The notes: generated by a model from the sequence alone, not told the origin. DNA of 64,000 nucleotides from Sulfurimonas paralvinellae (GCF_014905135.1 NZ_CP041406.1:744001-808000), one strand, 5' to 3'. Counted from the first letter of the stretch, positions 42,963 to 54,449 are shown. A program made the numbers and translations.

Positions 42963-43307
42963 CTAAATCCCAAGCTCATTCATACATGCTACGCAGTACT
43001 CCGACTCCGGAATGAGCTTTAATCTCTCTATGTTGATATCATCTTCACACTCTATACAGACGCCATACTCATCGGTGTCTACTTTCAGATAAGCCGCTTT
43101 GAGTCTGTTGAGCCTTCTCTGTGCTGTTTCATACCTTTGGATAGTGATGTTTTGATCCTGCTTGAGAATTTTGTGGTCAATACTGTCAAGTGAACAGTCT
43201 TTTTTTATGGGTTTGAGCTCTTTTTGCAGTGAAGCTATCTCTTGCGTGAGATCTTCTATCTCATTTTGTATTATCTTTTTCAGTTCTTCTTTTTGTTCTT
43301 GTTTCAT
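42963..43307 (-). CDS. DksA/TraR-type zinc finger protein
   Basis: The product has 114 residues. An N-terminal coiled coil (about 1-75) is followed by a C4 zinc finger, YGVCIECEDDINIERL and YCVACMNELGI. This is the organisation of DksA-like RNA polymerase secondary-channel factors. The coiled-coil tip seems not to have the DxxDxA motif of E. coli DksA in an obvious form, so the activity might differ. It starts 3 bases after the lpxB stop and is probably in its operon; its end meets that of the helicase-satellite gene. Confidence 0.8.
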   Translation of the reverse strand: MKQEQKEELKKIIQNEIEDLTQEIASLQKELKPIKKDCSLDSIDHKILKQDQNITIQRYETAQRRLNRLKAAYLKVDTDEYGVCIECEDDINIERLKLIPESEYCVACMNELGI

Positions 43308-43309
43308 TT

Positions 43310-44356
43310 TTACTCTTGGATAATCTGTGCCACTCTTTTTGCGCTGCCGTGCTGTAGATAGGCACGCAGTGCTTTGGAATTTTCTAAAAAGTGTGATGTG
43401 TCATAATTTTTATAAGACTCTAAAAGATTTTTGGCGGTTACGGCATCTTGTAAAAATTCCGGATGGATCTCTTCGCCTTTAAATTTTTCAAACATAATGT
43501 TTGCAAGTCCTACGTGAGAGAGTTTCACCACACGGCTGCCGATGAAATAGTCAAGTGGTTTTGCTTTATAGGCCAAGATGAACGGTGTGCCGATGAGCGC
43601 TGCTTCGAGTGTTGCCGTACCGCTGCATATAAAGGCAAAGTCCGCCTCGTTGAGTGTTACGTGAGCGTTGTGCACCACTTCAAAGCCTGTGAGGTCTCCA
43701 TAGAGTTCGTTGATATCTTCAGGTGAGAAGTATTCAGGGATGATGACTGTAGCTTTTTGTACATTGATACGCTCACGCAGCTCTTTGTAGATTGGCATTA
43801 ATCTCTTTATCTCGCCTTTGCGGCTTCCCGGCATAAAAGTTATGTGCTTTATCTCAGGTGAGAGACTCTCTTTAAAAGTTTTTATCTGGTCTAAAAGCGG
43901 ATGTCCGACGTACTCTATCGGCGCATCTTTTGGATAGTAGTCAGGCTCAAAAGGCAAAATGGAGCAGAGTCTGTCTATGGTCTTTGCCAGCACAGGGATG
44001 CGTTTTTTCTTCCATGCCCAAGCTTGGGGTAAAATGTAGTAGATGATCTCTTTCTCAGGGTACTTTTTTTTGATCTTTTTGGCAAGAGGAAGATTGAATC
44101 CTGAGGAATCCATAAGCAGTACTTTATCTGCTTCGCGTGAGAGTTCGACCATCTCGTTTGCCAGTTTAAAGAAAAATCGTAGTTTTTTCAGCGCATCGAC
44201 GATGCCCATGATTGCCAGACTCTGCAGGTCTATGATCGGCTCACCGAGCTCTTTGTCAAATATCCCCATGAGCTCAACATCCTCATGCAACTCTTTTTTT
44301 AACGATTTAAGATGCACATTTGCAGAGTGTTCTAACGCGGATACAAGTAGTTTCAT
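43310..44356 (-). CDS. lpxB: Lipid-A-disaccharide synthase
   Basis: LpxB joins UDP-diacylglucosamine and lipid X during lipid A synthesis at the inner membrane. The 348-residue product, slightly short, has the GT19 motifs LVSALEHSANVHLKSLKKEL at the start, IYYILPQAWAWKKKRI, TFMPGSRKGEIKRL, and CSGTATLEAALIGTPFILAYKA. It is followed by the DksA-like gene and is divergent from the dihydroorotase homologue. Confidence 0.93.
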   Translation of the reverse strand: MKLLVSALEHSANVHLKSLKKELHEDVELMGIFDKELGEPIIDLQSLAIMGIVDALKKLRFFFKLANEMVELSREADKVLLMDSSGFNLPLAKKIKKKYPEKEIIYYILPQAWAWKKKRIPVLAKTIDRLCSILPFEPDYYPKDAPIEYVGHPLLDQIKTFKESLSPEIKHITFMPGSRKGEIKRLMPIYKELRERINVQKATVIIPEYFSPEDINELYGDLTGFEVVHNAHVTLNEADFAFICSGTATLEAALIGTPFILAYKAKPLDYFIGSRVVKLSHVGLANIMFEKFKGEEIHPEFLQDAVTAKNLLESYKNYDTSHFLENSKALRAYLQHGSAKRVAQIIQE

Positions 44357-44377
44357 GAGTTTTAAGCCTTAATCAAT

Positions 44378-44383
44378 TATAAT
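44378..44383 (+). promoter_or_regulatory. -10 box of the dihydroorotase-like gene
   Basis: A perfect TATAAT lies 28 bases upstream of the ATG at 44412, with GAAGGTGG as ribosome site between them. Confidence 0.5.
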
Positions 44384-44411
44384 AACACCATTATATCGAA
44401 GGTGGTCTAAA

Positions 44412-46738
<2,327 letters not shown>

Positions 46739-46750
46739 TTATAGCTAATT

Positions 46751-48424
46751 TTACTGAAGAGTTTTGAGTGGTGGTGAAAAATAGTAGCCTTGTGAATACT
46801 CTATGCCGAGTTCGAGAACAATATCTTGTACATCCTTGGAATGAACATACTCAGCAATTATTTTCGCACCGATGCTTTTGCCAAATTCACTGATCGTTTT
46901 TGCCACGGTGTAACTTTTTTCATTGTTGTAAATATTTTTAATGAAACTGCCGTCTATTTTAATAAAATCAACATGCATAGCATGTACTCTTTCAAAGTTC
47001 GAGTTTTGAACGCCAAAATCATCGATAGCTATCTTAAAGCCATTTGCTTTGAGATCCAGCAGCTGTTCCATACTTTTCTTTGCACCGATGGCACTTATAC
47101 CTTCAAGTACCTCAATGACGATTCGTGAAGCATCGATGCCATATTTCTTAAGTTTTTTCTCTAGATATTTATGTAAGTATCCGTCATTAAGATCATATTC
47201 ACTTATGTTGATGGAAAATTCATAATCGTTGTGCTGAAACATTTGAAATGATTTGTCTATCATAATTCGTGTAATGTCGGGAATCATTCCTGTCATTTCT
47301 GCAATGTCTATGAAGTTAAGCGGTGATTGTACTTCACCGCTGTCATCTACAATTCTGGCAAGACATTCATATTTTTCAATTGTTTGTGTCTCATTGTTGA
47401 CAATAGGCTGAAAATAAGGAACTATATATTTTTTTGCGATGATTTTTCTAAGTTTTGGCATATACTCTTGAATTTTCAACTGCAAAAGCTCGATAGGAGA
47501 ATTTTTTTGATAGATATTTATGCGGTTTTTTCCGATCTGCTGTGCTTCTTTTAATGCGATATGGGCATTTTTCAGCAGACAGTCGTCGCCTTCGGTTATG
47601 GCTATAGTTATGGTGATTTTCATAGACAATTTATTAACATTGATTTTATGATGAGAGATCTCATCTTGCACTATTTTTGCAAAGTCATTCATCTCACTCA
47701 CTGTTTTGTCAAAAGAGATGATGGCAAACTCATTGGAGTTGACTCTATAGAGTTTCGCCTCTTTGGGAATTCTTGATTTTAAGAAATTTGCAACCTCTTG
47801 AAGCAGACGATCGCCGTTGTCATAGCCGTAAGCGATGTTTATATGATCAAAGTTATCGATGCTGATAAGCAGCAGTACCCGGTTTTTGTTTTTTTCGTTG
47901 GAGAGTTTTACAAGGGCATTTCTGTTAAGAAGTCCCGTTAATTCATCAGTGATGAGTTGATGGGAGAGTTTAGCGGTTTTCTCTTCAAGCTCTCGTTCGA
48001 GTTCCTCTTTGTATCTTTGAGATATATTTTGTGCATAGATTAGATTTGATACTTTTGTCAAAACAAGTTTCAATTGCTCCATTTGAACAGGTTTGATGAT
48101 GAAATTGTCAATGCCGAGATTTATTGCCTGCAGCAGATATTCAGAATCATTGTGTGCAGAGATGACAACAATAGCCTGTGCAGGATTGAGTGTTTTGATT
48201 CTCTGTGCCAATTCTATACCGTTCATTCTCGGCATATTAATATCGGTGAGAATAATATCATACTCTTTCATTTGATATTTCTGAAGGGCGTCTTCGCCGT
48301 CAAATGCTGTATCTAACGAGTGAAAAAGGAGTTTGAAAATTTCGCTGAGCTGCTCTCTTGACTCTTTTTCATCTTCGACATACAGTACATCAAGTTTATT
48401 TGTGAATTCTTTTAACTTTTTCAT
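46751..48424 (-). CDS. Receiver-GGDEF(degenerate)-EAL protein
   Basis: The protein has 557 residues. A receiver domain (about 10-125; VLYVEDEKES, ILTDINMPRMNG, KPV) is followed by a GGDEF-type domain (about 160-310) in which the active site is changed to RVNSNEF, so it should not make cyclic-di-GMP. The EAL domain (about 325-557) has YECLARI in place of EAL but keeps the glutamate, as well as NISEYDL, IAIDDFG, KIDGSF and AEY, and is probably an active phosphodiesterase. It is the last gene of the four-gene signalling operon and starts 2 bases after the phosphatase gene. Confidence 0.87.
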   Translation of the reverse strand: MKKLKEFTNKLDVLYVEDEKESREQLSEIFKLLFHSLDTAFDGEDALQKYQMKEYDIILTDINMPRMNGIELAQRIKTLNPAQAIVVISAHNDSEYLLQAINLGIDNFIIKPVQMEQLKLVLTKVSNLIYAQNISQRYKEELERELEEKTAKLSHQLITDELTGLLNRNALVKLSNEKNKNRVLLLISIDNFDHINIAYGYDNGDRLLQEVANFLKSRIPKEAKLYRVNSNEFAIISFDKTVSEMNDFAKIVQDEISHHKINVNKLSMKITITIAITEGDDCLLKNAHIALKEAQQIGKNRINIYQKNSPIELLQLKIQEYMPKLRKIIAKKYIVPYFQPIVNNETQTIEKYECLARIVDDSGEVQSPLNFIDIAEMTGMIPDITRIMIDKSFQMFQHNDYEFSINISEYDLNDGYLHKYLEKKLKKYGIDASRIVIEVLEGISAIGAKKSMEQLLDLKANGFKIAIDDFGVQNSNFERVHAMHVDFIKIDGSFIKNIYNNEKSYTVAKTISEFGKSIGAKIIAEYVHSKDVQDIVLELGIEYSQGYYFSPPLKTLQ

Positions 48425-48426
48425 CT

Positions 48427-49599
48427 TTAGAAATCTCCCTGTAAACCTATATAAATATATGTTGTGTCATCATCCTGTGAAGTGCATACGGCCTCAAGTT
48501 TAGATTGAAATTCTTGAATATTCTTACTGGTTCTAAAATCTTTTTGCAGATATTGCATATAGAGTTCTTGAGAGCCATCAACACTGTTTTCATTGAGTCC
48601 GTCACTGTAGATAAGCATCTTTTGCAGTGGTTTTATGTCCAATGTATCTATTTGAAAATTTTTAGAATAAGATGTAAAAGGCGTGTTATTTGATTTTAAT
48701 TTCAAAACCTGACTTGAATCAAACATATATAATACTGGAGGCATGGAAAAGATGGCATATTCCATCTGCATTTTTGTTTTGTCAAAATATAAAAAACTTG
48801 CAGAGATTACTTCATACTCAAGCAGATTCGGTCCAATGAATTCTTGTAAATCTATTAAAAGTTGAGGAAGTGAGAAAGCTTTATCTTCTTTTGTGAGCAT
48901 ATCAATATGATAGTTGACAAAAGCACTGCTGAGCATTGCCGATACAGATGCTGAGATGCCTTTTCCCATGCCGTCTACAAGAAAAATAAGATAATTCTCC
49001 GCATTGATTTTTTTAATGACATAGCTGTCTCCACTGAGAATGTCTTTGGGTTGATAGAAAACATCACAGGAAAGATGCAGCAGCTTTTTGCTTTCTTGCA
49101 GATCATTTTTGACAATGGTCTGTTCTTTTTCGAAAGTGAGGTTCTCCTGGTATTGACTATAAAGTATCTGCTCTTCCTGCTCTTTCATCATGCATCTGTC
49201 GGCAATGACAGATTTTGATACCAAATGAAAGGTTCTGAAAAGTTCTGTAGATGTAAAAGGTTTTTTTAAAAAACTGCTTATCTGCAGCTCGATCGCCTCA
49301 CGCAGTGTCTCTATGCTTTCAAGAGCAGTCACTAAAATTATAGGTACGGATGCATCGATCTCTCGAATAGCTTTGCTCATCTCCAAGCCATTGCATATGG
49401 GCATCATATTATCTGTGAGAATGATATCGATCTTCTCGTTTTTAAAACACTCCAGACCCTCTTTGCCATTTTTTGCAAAATAAACTTTTTGAAATAGAGG
49501 TGAGAAGAGAGAGACATAGCTGTCCAAGATTGTTTCATCATCTTCGACACAAAGAATGTTCAATGTTTTGGATATTTTCGCGAAGTAACTATTTTTCAT
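48427..49599 (-). CDS. Receiver-PP2C (SpoIIE/RsbU-type) serine phosphatase
   Basis: The protein has 390 residues from the ATG at 49599, just before the receiver domain (LNILCVEDDETILDS); an upstream in-frame start at 49638 lies deep in the kinase gene. The receiver (about 10-125) has ILTDNMMPICNG and FLKKPF. A linker helix leads to the PP2C-type domain (about 190-390), with DVFYQPKDILSGDSY, LVDGMGKGISASVSA and LIYSDGLNE. The acidic metal ligands are present. Such phosphatases act on STAS-domain proteins in partner switching; a STAS-like protein is encoded at the start of this operon. The gene overlaps the kinase gene by 11 bases. Confidence 0.87.
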   Translation of the reverse strand: MKNSYFAKISKTLNILCVEDDETILDSYVSLFSPLFQKVYFAKNGKEGLECFKNEKIDIILTDNMMPICNGLEMSKAIREIDASVPIILVTALESIETLREAIELQISSFLKKPFTSTELFRTFHLVSKSVIADRCMMKEQEEQILYSQYQENLTFEKEQTIVKNDLQESKKLLHLSCDVFYQPKDILSGDSYVIKKINAENYLIFLVDGMGKGISASVSAMLSSAFVNYHIDMLTKEDKAFSLPQLLIDLQEFIGPNLLEYEVISASFLYFDKTKMQMEYAIFSMPPVLYMFDSSQVLKLKSNNTPFTSYSKNFQIDTLDIKPLQKMLIYSDGLNENSVDGSQELYMQYLQKDFRTSKNIQEFQSKLEAVCTSQDDDTTYIYIGLQGDF

Positions 49600-51904
49600 T
49601 TTCAATGTCCATAATAATGGTAAATTCGGCACCGTCATTGTAGTTGCGTACGAAAATATCTCCGCTTAAATGTTCCTGTAGTATCTTCTTGCTCATGTAT
49701 AAACCAAGTCCGGTACCTTTGTTTGTCTCTTTTGTTGTGAAGTAGGGCTCAAAAATTCTGTTGATGATAGATTCATCTATACCGCCTGCATTGTCGGCTA
49801 TCTTTATGACAAAAAGTTTCTCTTTTGTGTAGGCTTTGATATTGATCTCTTTGTCCTTGTCTTTGATATTTTCAAGTGCATCTCTTGCATTGGCAATTAT
49901 ATTTATAAGGATATGCTCTAACTCTTTTTTGTAGGTGTAGAGAGCATTCTCTTTTTCAATATCTATATTGACCGTAATATTGTGATTTTCAAGCTGTGTG
50001 CCGATGATTTGAAAGATATCATTAAATATTTCGTCAAAAACGATCCTCTCTTTTTTATTGGTGGATTTTGTAAAGTTCATAAAATCATTGATGGTTTGTG
50101 ACATCCTTTGGGTGACATTCTCAATGAACTTCGAGGTACTCTCTATCTCATTTTCTGTCAATATGCCCATCTCATTTTGCATAGAGAGTTTTATGGCTGC
50201 GGCACTGATGGCATTTAAAGGCTGTCTCCATTGGTGGGCGACCATGTTGATCATTTCTCCCATCTGCGCAGATTTTGACTGCTGTATCAAAAGGGCATCC
50301 TGCATTCTTATATCTGTTAGATCCAAGATCGTTCCAATGATCTTTACGGGTTTGTTTTGATTAAAGACTATTTTTCCGCTTATAAGAATATGCAGAATCG
50401 TATCGTCTTTTCCTTTCATTCTAATTTCTAGAGAATGAATCTCTCCATCCAAGAGTATCTTTTTTGTCTGAAGTAGTTTTTTTCTGTCTTCTTTGACGAC
50501 CATATGAAAGAGTTTAAAGTAACTTGGCACACCATTAGATGGATCTATATTAAAGATTTTGTAGTTCATGTTTGACCATGAAATCTTCATAGTCGAGAGA
50601 TCTAGTTCCCAGTGTCCCAGATTTGCCATTTCTCCAACAGCATCCAAAGTAGCAGTCTTGGCTTCAAGCTCATCATTTATCTTTTTTTGAAAAACTGTCT
50701 GTAAATGAAGTTCTTGCGAAGTAACATCGAGAATGTGGCGCAGTGCCTGGAAAGTTCTGTCTGTCGTCGTTGTTTTCGAGGGTTGTTTTAGATGTGTTTT
50801 TTTTACTTTTTCAGGTGTTTCTGAGAGGGCTACTGCTGTGAGTGTCTGGTTTAAAAGTTCCGGTTTTTTATGTGTAAAAAACTCTCCATAGGTGAAAAAT
50901 CCGCTTGTTGGTGCCAATGCTGCAAAAGGTTCTATCTCTTCACCGATGCGATCCGGAAGAAAATGCCGCCGCGCCATACATGAGTAGATAAAAAAAGACT
51001 CCACATTGAGATGATGTGATCTTTGAAGTGGATTCGATAAAATAGTTTCAGCTTTGCCGATGCCGAGATAGACCTTTTCTCCTTCATTGAGATTACCGGC
51101 AAAACCAAGGCTTCCATCCTCATATTTTGAGGTGATAGCCCGTGCTTTTTTAAAGCCGTCTTTTTCAATAATGAGAGGAAATTCAATGCCTGTTTCAGGA
51201 AGTAAATTTGCAATTTCATCACCGAGATATTTTTTATAAAATGCTACAGCACTGATACCGTCAATAGTATAGACACGATTTTTTTTAGCTTTCGTAATAG
51301 TATGTTTTAAACCGATCGTCTGCCAGCCGAAACTGTAAAAATTATCTACCTGCAACTTATTTGAGTTGAGTACGATAGCAACAGCTCCTCTATCATAAAG
51401 TTTGCTATTTATGCCGACATAACATTTTTGGAACTTGGCATTGTCACCTGTTAAGCCTCCTGCAACGACCAGATCTGCATTGACAGACCCAATGCCGTTT
51501 AAAAACTCTTCTCCATTACAGTGAAGACCATTTGCAAAAGTGATAAGAAGTTTTGTATTTTCACAACTCAGTTTTTCTGCCAGTTCTCGTCCTGCATCAA
51601 AACTTTCTATTTCTTTAGTGTAAGCGATCTCTATTGTAGTATCTGTAAAAGTTGAAATAGCAGCAACACTACTTTCTGTAAGTACCGACTCATTTGCGAT
51701 CTCTCCGTCTGTTGAGGCAGTTATAATAGTGGCTTTTGGAAATGTTGTAGATAAATAGTCTAAAATCTGTTCGATCCGTTTTTCATCTTCTCCTGAAAAA
51801 AGTTGTATAAGTATAGAAAAAGCGCTATCTATCTCTTCTTTTTCATTTATGTTAATAATATCAAGTGTATCTTGTTTGTTAAAAACATAGATTCTGGTTT
51901 GCAT
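49589..51904 (-). CDS. FIST-PAS sensor histidine kinase
   Basis: The protein has 771 residues and is probably cytoplasmic, without TM helices. A FIST N/C sensor (about 25-370; VVAGGLTGDNAKFQKCYVG and EEIEPFAALAPTSGFFTYGEF) is followed by a PAS fold (about 410-540), then HisKA with MINMVAHQWRQPLNAI and HATPase c with NIIANARDALEN, DNAGGIDES and TKETNKGTGLGLYMSKK. FIST domains are thought to bind small ligands such as amino acids or derivatives. The target is probably the receiver of the phosphatase or of the EAL protein downstream. Confidence 0.88.
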   Translation of the reverse strand: MQTRIYVFNKQDTLDIININEKEEIDSAFSILIQLFSGEDEKRIEQILDYLSTTFPKATIITASTDGEIANESVLTESSVAAISTFTDTTIEIAYTKEIESFDAGRELAEKLSCENTKLLITFANGLHCNGEEFLNGIGSVNADLVVAGGLTGDNAKFQKCYVGINSKLYDRGAVAIVLNSNKLQVDNFYSFGWQTIGLKHTITKAKKNRVYTIDGISAVAFYKKYLGDEIANLLPETGIEFPLIIEKDGFKKARAITSKYEDGSLGFAGNLNEGEKVYLGIGKAETILSNPLQRSHHLNVESFFIYSCMARRHFLPDRIGEEIEPFAALAPTSGFFTYGEFFTHKKPELLNQTLTAVALSETPEKVKKTHLKQPSKTTTTDRTFQALRHILDVTSQELHLQTVFQKKINDELEAKTATLDAVGEMANLGHWELDLSTMKISWSNMNYKIFNIDPSNGVPSYFKLFHMVVKEDRKKLLQTKKILLDGEIHSLEIRMKGKDDTILHILISGKIVFNQNKPVKIIGTILDLTDIRMQDALLIQQSKSAQMGEMINMVAHQWRQPLNAISAAAIKLSMQNEMGILTENEIESTSKFIENVTQRMSQTINDFMNFTKSTNKKERIVFDEIFNDIFQIIGTQLENHNITVNIDIEKENALYTYKKELEHILINIIANARDALENIKDKDKEINIKAYTKEKLFVIKIADNAGGIDESIINRIFEPYFTTKETNKGTGLGLYMSKKILQEHLSGDIFVRNYNDGAEFTIIMDIENEK

Positions 51905-51918
51905 TCTAGATCTTCATT

Positions 51919-52218
51919 CTATTTAGATGCAGCTGTAATATGTTGTACCTGTAAAATTTGAAGAAGATTCAAATCGTCCAATAAGTCATGCAGTTCTTTA
52001 TCTGTAACATGAAGTTCGATATTATGCCCCATATCCCTTAATTTACATAAATATCCTATGACAGAAGATGTGATAGAGATAGAGTCTAAGAGATGGATAC
52101 TAATATGATCAAAATCTTTGGTCATCTTATTGAGTTCATTTGCCAATATTTGAAAATGAGAAACACTTTTAATATTGCCGGATATGGTTAGAGTATTGTT
52201 TGACGATGAAATATTCAT
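51919..52218 (-). CDS. STAS-domain protein (anti-anti-sigma factor-like)
   Basis: The protein has 99 residues. The fold pattern matches SpoIIAA-type STAS: strand LTISGNIK, ISIHLLDSISITSSVIGYLCKL with the serine-rich phosphorylation loop, and IELHVTDKELHDLLDDLNLLQIL. It is the first gene of the operon, 14 bases before the FIST kinase. It is likely to be the substrate of the PP2C phosphatase, but no anti-sigma kinase (RsbW-like) is visible nearby. Similarity is moderate. Confidence 0.7.
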   Translation of the reverse strand: MNISSSNNTLTISGNIKSVSHFQILANELNKMTKDFDHISIHLLDSISITSSVIGYLCKLRDMGHNIELHVTDKELHDLLDDLNLLQILQVQHITAASK

Positions 52219-52323
52219 TTTAATCCCCTGTTATTACTTGTTATTTCATATTACACCTATTATACTTAATTTTTTTTTAAATACTTGTTATATCCTTTAT
52301 TTTGTAAGTAAATTGCTACATAA

Positions 52324-52350
52324 AATGTTCTAGTGTGCCATTAGAACATT
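52324..52350. promoter_or_regulatory. Inverted repeat between the signalling operon and efp
   Basis: AATGTTCTA and TAGAACATT form a perfect 9-bp inverted repeat with a 9-base spacer. It lies 51 bases before the efp ATG and about 106 bases upstream of the STAS start, between two divergent transcripts. It could be an operator or an mRNA leader hairpin for efp. A -10-like TAAAAT follows at 52367. Confidence 0.45.
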
Positions 52351-52400
52351 CTAAGCACTTTTATTGTAAAATCATTCAAAATATTTTTAAAGGTGTATTA

Positions 52401-52967
52401 ATGGCAACTATCGGTATGGGTGATATTAAAAAGAACATTCGTTTGGAAGTAAATGGCGTTCCTTATAAAGTAGTGGAATTTCAACACGTAAAACCTGGAA
52501 AAGGTGCAGCGTTCGTTCGCATGAAGATTAAAAGTTTTTTAAATGGAAAAGTTGTTGAAAAGACTGTTCACGCAGGTGATAAATTTGAAGTACCTGAGAT
52601 CACATATAAAACGATGCAGTATCTTTATGATGACGGTGAGATGTACCAGTTCATGGACAATGACACATACGATCAACTCGGACTTTCGTATGAGCAGTGT
52701 GATGATGCTTCAAAATGGTTCAAAGACGGTATCAATGTAGATATCGTATTTTACAAAGGGGAAGCGATCTCTGTTCAGGCTCCGGAAGTTATGGAGTTCG
52801 TTATTGCAGAAACACCACCAAACTTCAAAGGTGATACATCAAGCGGAAGCAAAAAACCTGCGACATTGGAAAGTGGTGCGGTAGTTCAAGTACCATACCA
52901 TGTTCTTGAAGGTGATACTATAAAAGTTAATACAGTTGACGGTGAGTATTTAGAAAAAGTAAAATAA
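52401..52967 (+). CDS. efp: Elongation factor P
   Basis: EF-P rescues ribosomes stalled at polyproline. The 188-residue protein starts at the ATG at 52401 ([15 protein letters not shown]) with AAAGGTG upstream; an earlier in-frame start at 52335 would pass through the inverted repeat and is rejected. The functional loop [12 protein letters not shown] has the lysine that is normally modified. The three KOW/OB domains are complete, ending in GEYLEKVK. Confidence 0.95.
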   Translation: MATIGMGDIKKNIRLEVNGVPYKVVEFQHVKPGKGAAFVRMKIKSFLNGKVVEKTVHAGDKFEVPEITYKTMQYLYDDGEMYQFMDNDTYDQLGLSYEQCDDASKWFKDGINVDIVFYKGEAISVQAPEVMEFVIAETPPNFKGDTSSGSKKPATLESGAVVQVPYHVLEGDTIKVNTVDGEYLEKVK

Positions 52968-52998
52968 TCTATTTTACAAAAAAACAGGGGAAAATAAA

Positions 52999-54417
52999 AT
53001 GGGACTCAGCAACAAAGAACTGCCAAGATTAGGCTTTTTATATTTAGATTATGTACTTCGTTTTTTCGATCATTCGAACTTTAAAGGGTGGCCGAATAAG
53101 ATAGAAACGGTTGTTTATCACTGGAAGAACGATAAAGAGCGTTTCATTAAAGAAGTAAAACGTAAGAAGATAGATGTTCTCATCGGAAATGTGCCTTCTA
53201 CTGCGTATGAAACATTTCGAGAGATCGCTCGTGAGCTACCTCATGTAAGATTCATTCCATCACTTGATACACAGTTCTCAAACAAATCAAAAGAGAATGT
53301 AACACGTTTCGCATGGAAATACGGTCTGCCGATACCAAAAACATACATATATTACAACCATGATAATGCCTATAAGTTCCTTAAAAAAGCCAAATATCCA
53401 AAAATCGTGAAAAAGTCATATGGTCCTTCAAACTACGGCGGTTACTTTGTTCATAAAGTTGACAGTTATGAAGAGGCAAAAGAGCTTTTTGCTGAGAAAA
53501 AATACCATCCTATGTATTTTCAGGATTTTGTTCCTATGGAAGCGGACATTCGTGTTATGCTCATTGGTCACAAGCCGGTCTGTGCTTTTTGGCGCCGTGC
53601 ACCGGAGGGTGAATGGCTGACAAATACTTCTCAAGGTGGAAGTATGGACTACATGGATGTTCCAAAATCAGTTCTTGACTTGGCTGTGAAGACTTCTAAA
53701 GCGGCACGTGCAGAGTACTGGGCTTGTGATATTGCTTACGGAAAAGATGGTAAGGTACGTATCCTTGAATGTGCAACGGCATTTGCGGCGTTTCCTTATA
53801 TTCGTGACTGGATAGGTGAGTATTTGATGTGGAGTTTGAGTGAAGGTCGTTTTAGAAAACCAAACATTCCAATGTTCAACTGGGAAGAACTCGGTAAGAT
53901 CGATGCTTCACTGCTTCGCACTATGCGTCATATTCAATTCGGTGCCTATTCTCCAAGCTATGACGGTGCTTACTTTGGTAAAAAGAAGAAAAATTATGGC
54001 GGTAAAGAGGTTTACATCCATAAACTTGACAGAAAATACAAAATGTATGATGTCAAACGCAGATGGCATGAAGAGTGGCCGAGTGAGAAGTGGAACTATC
54101 AAGATAAACTTGCTCTCAATCCTGCGAAAAGTAAAACAAAAAAATCTGTCAAAGATGCACCGCACCCAACAAAAGACGAGTCAAGCGAATCTGATGCAAA
54201 TGAAGCGAAGATTACAAAAAGCGAGTTGAAAGATTTTTTAACTTCTATTGACGGCATCGGTAAGAAAAAAGTGAAAAAACTGGTAGAACATTTTGGTTCT
54301 GTTGATGATGTTGTTGGTGTTATTCATCAAAACCCGTCGATCCTCGAAGAGGTCAAAGGTTTCACTGCCAAACTTACGAAAAAAATAGAAAAAGCTTGGA
54401 AAAAACTTCTAAAATAA
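52999..54417 (+). CDS. ATP-grasp ligase-like protein with C-terminal helix-hairpin-helix
   Basis: The protein has 472 residues. The central part (about 90-270) has ATP-grasp features: YPKIVKKSYGPSNYGGYFV (ATP-binding lysine and glycine loop), YHPMYFQDFVPMEADIRVMLIG and DGKVRILECATAFAAFP (metal-binding acidic residues in RimK-like order). The last 60 residues form a helix-hairpin-helix unit (LTSIDGIGKKKVKKLVEHFG, then VKGF) as in UvrC or RuvA, preceded by a charged linker. The HhH suggests nucleic-acid binding. It lies 31 bases after efp. Function unknown; this fusion is uncommon as far as I know. Confidence 0.75.
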   Translation: MGLSNKELPRLGFLYLDYVLRFFDHSNFKGWPNKIETVVYHWKNDKERFIKEVKRKKIDVLIGNVPSTAYETFREIARELPHVRFIPSLDTQFSNKSKENVTRFAWKYGLPIPKTYIYYNHDNAYKFLKKAKYPKIVKKSYGPSNYGGYFVHKVDSYEEAKELFAEKKYHPMYFQDFVPMEADIRVMLIGHKPVCAFWRRAPEGEWLTNTSQGGSMDYMDVPKSVLDLAVKTSKAARAEYWACDIAYGKDGKVRILECATAFAAFPYIRDWIGEYLMWSLSEGRFRKPNIPMFNWEELGKIDASLLRTMRHIQFGAYSPSYDGAYFGKKKKNYGGKEVYIHKLDRKYKMYDVKRRWHEEWPSEKWNYQDKLALNPAKSKTKKSVKDAPHPTKDESSESDANEAKITKSELKDFLTSIDGIGKKKVKKLVEHFGSVDDVVGVIHQNPSILEEVKGFTAKLTKKIEKAWKKLLK

Positions 54418-54429
54418 AATAAAAATTCT

Positions 54430-54449
54430 ACACCCCTCTTTGGGGGTAT
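54430..54449 (+). terminator. Short GC hairpin between the ATP-grasp gene and dnaE
   Basis: TACACCCC and GGGGGTA can form a short stem with a TCTTT loop, 12 bases after the stop codon. Only a short AT-rich tail follows, so it is at best a weak terminator. Confidence 0.3.

Noticed and set aside
52324-52350. The inverted repeat before efp as a LexA/SOS box
   Set aside because: The half-sites point outwards relative to GAAC-N4-GTTC type boxes and the 9-base spacer is wrong; neither neighbour is a DNA-damage gene.
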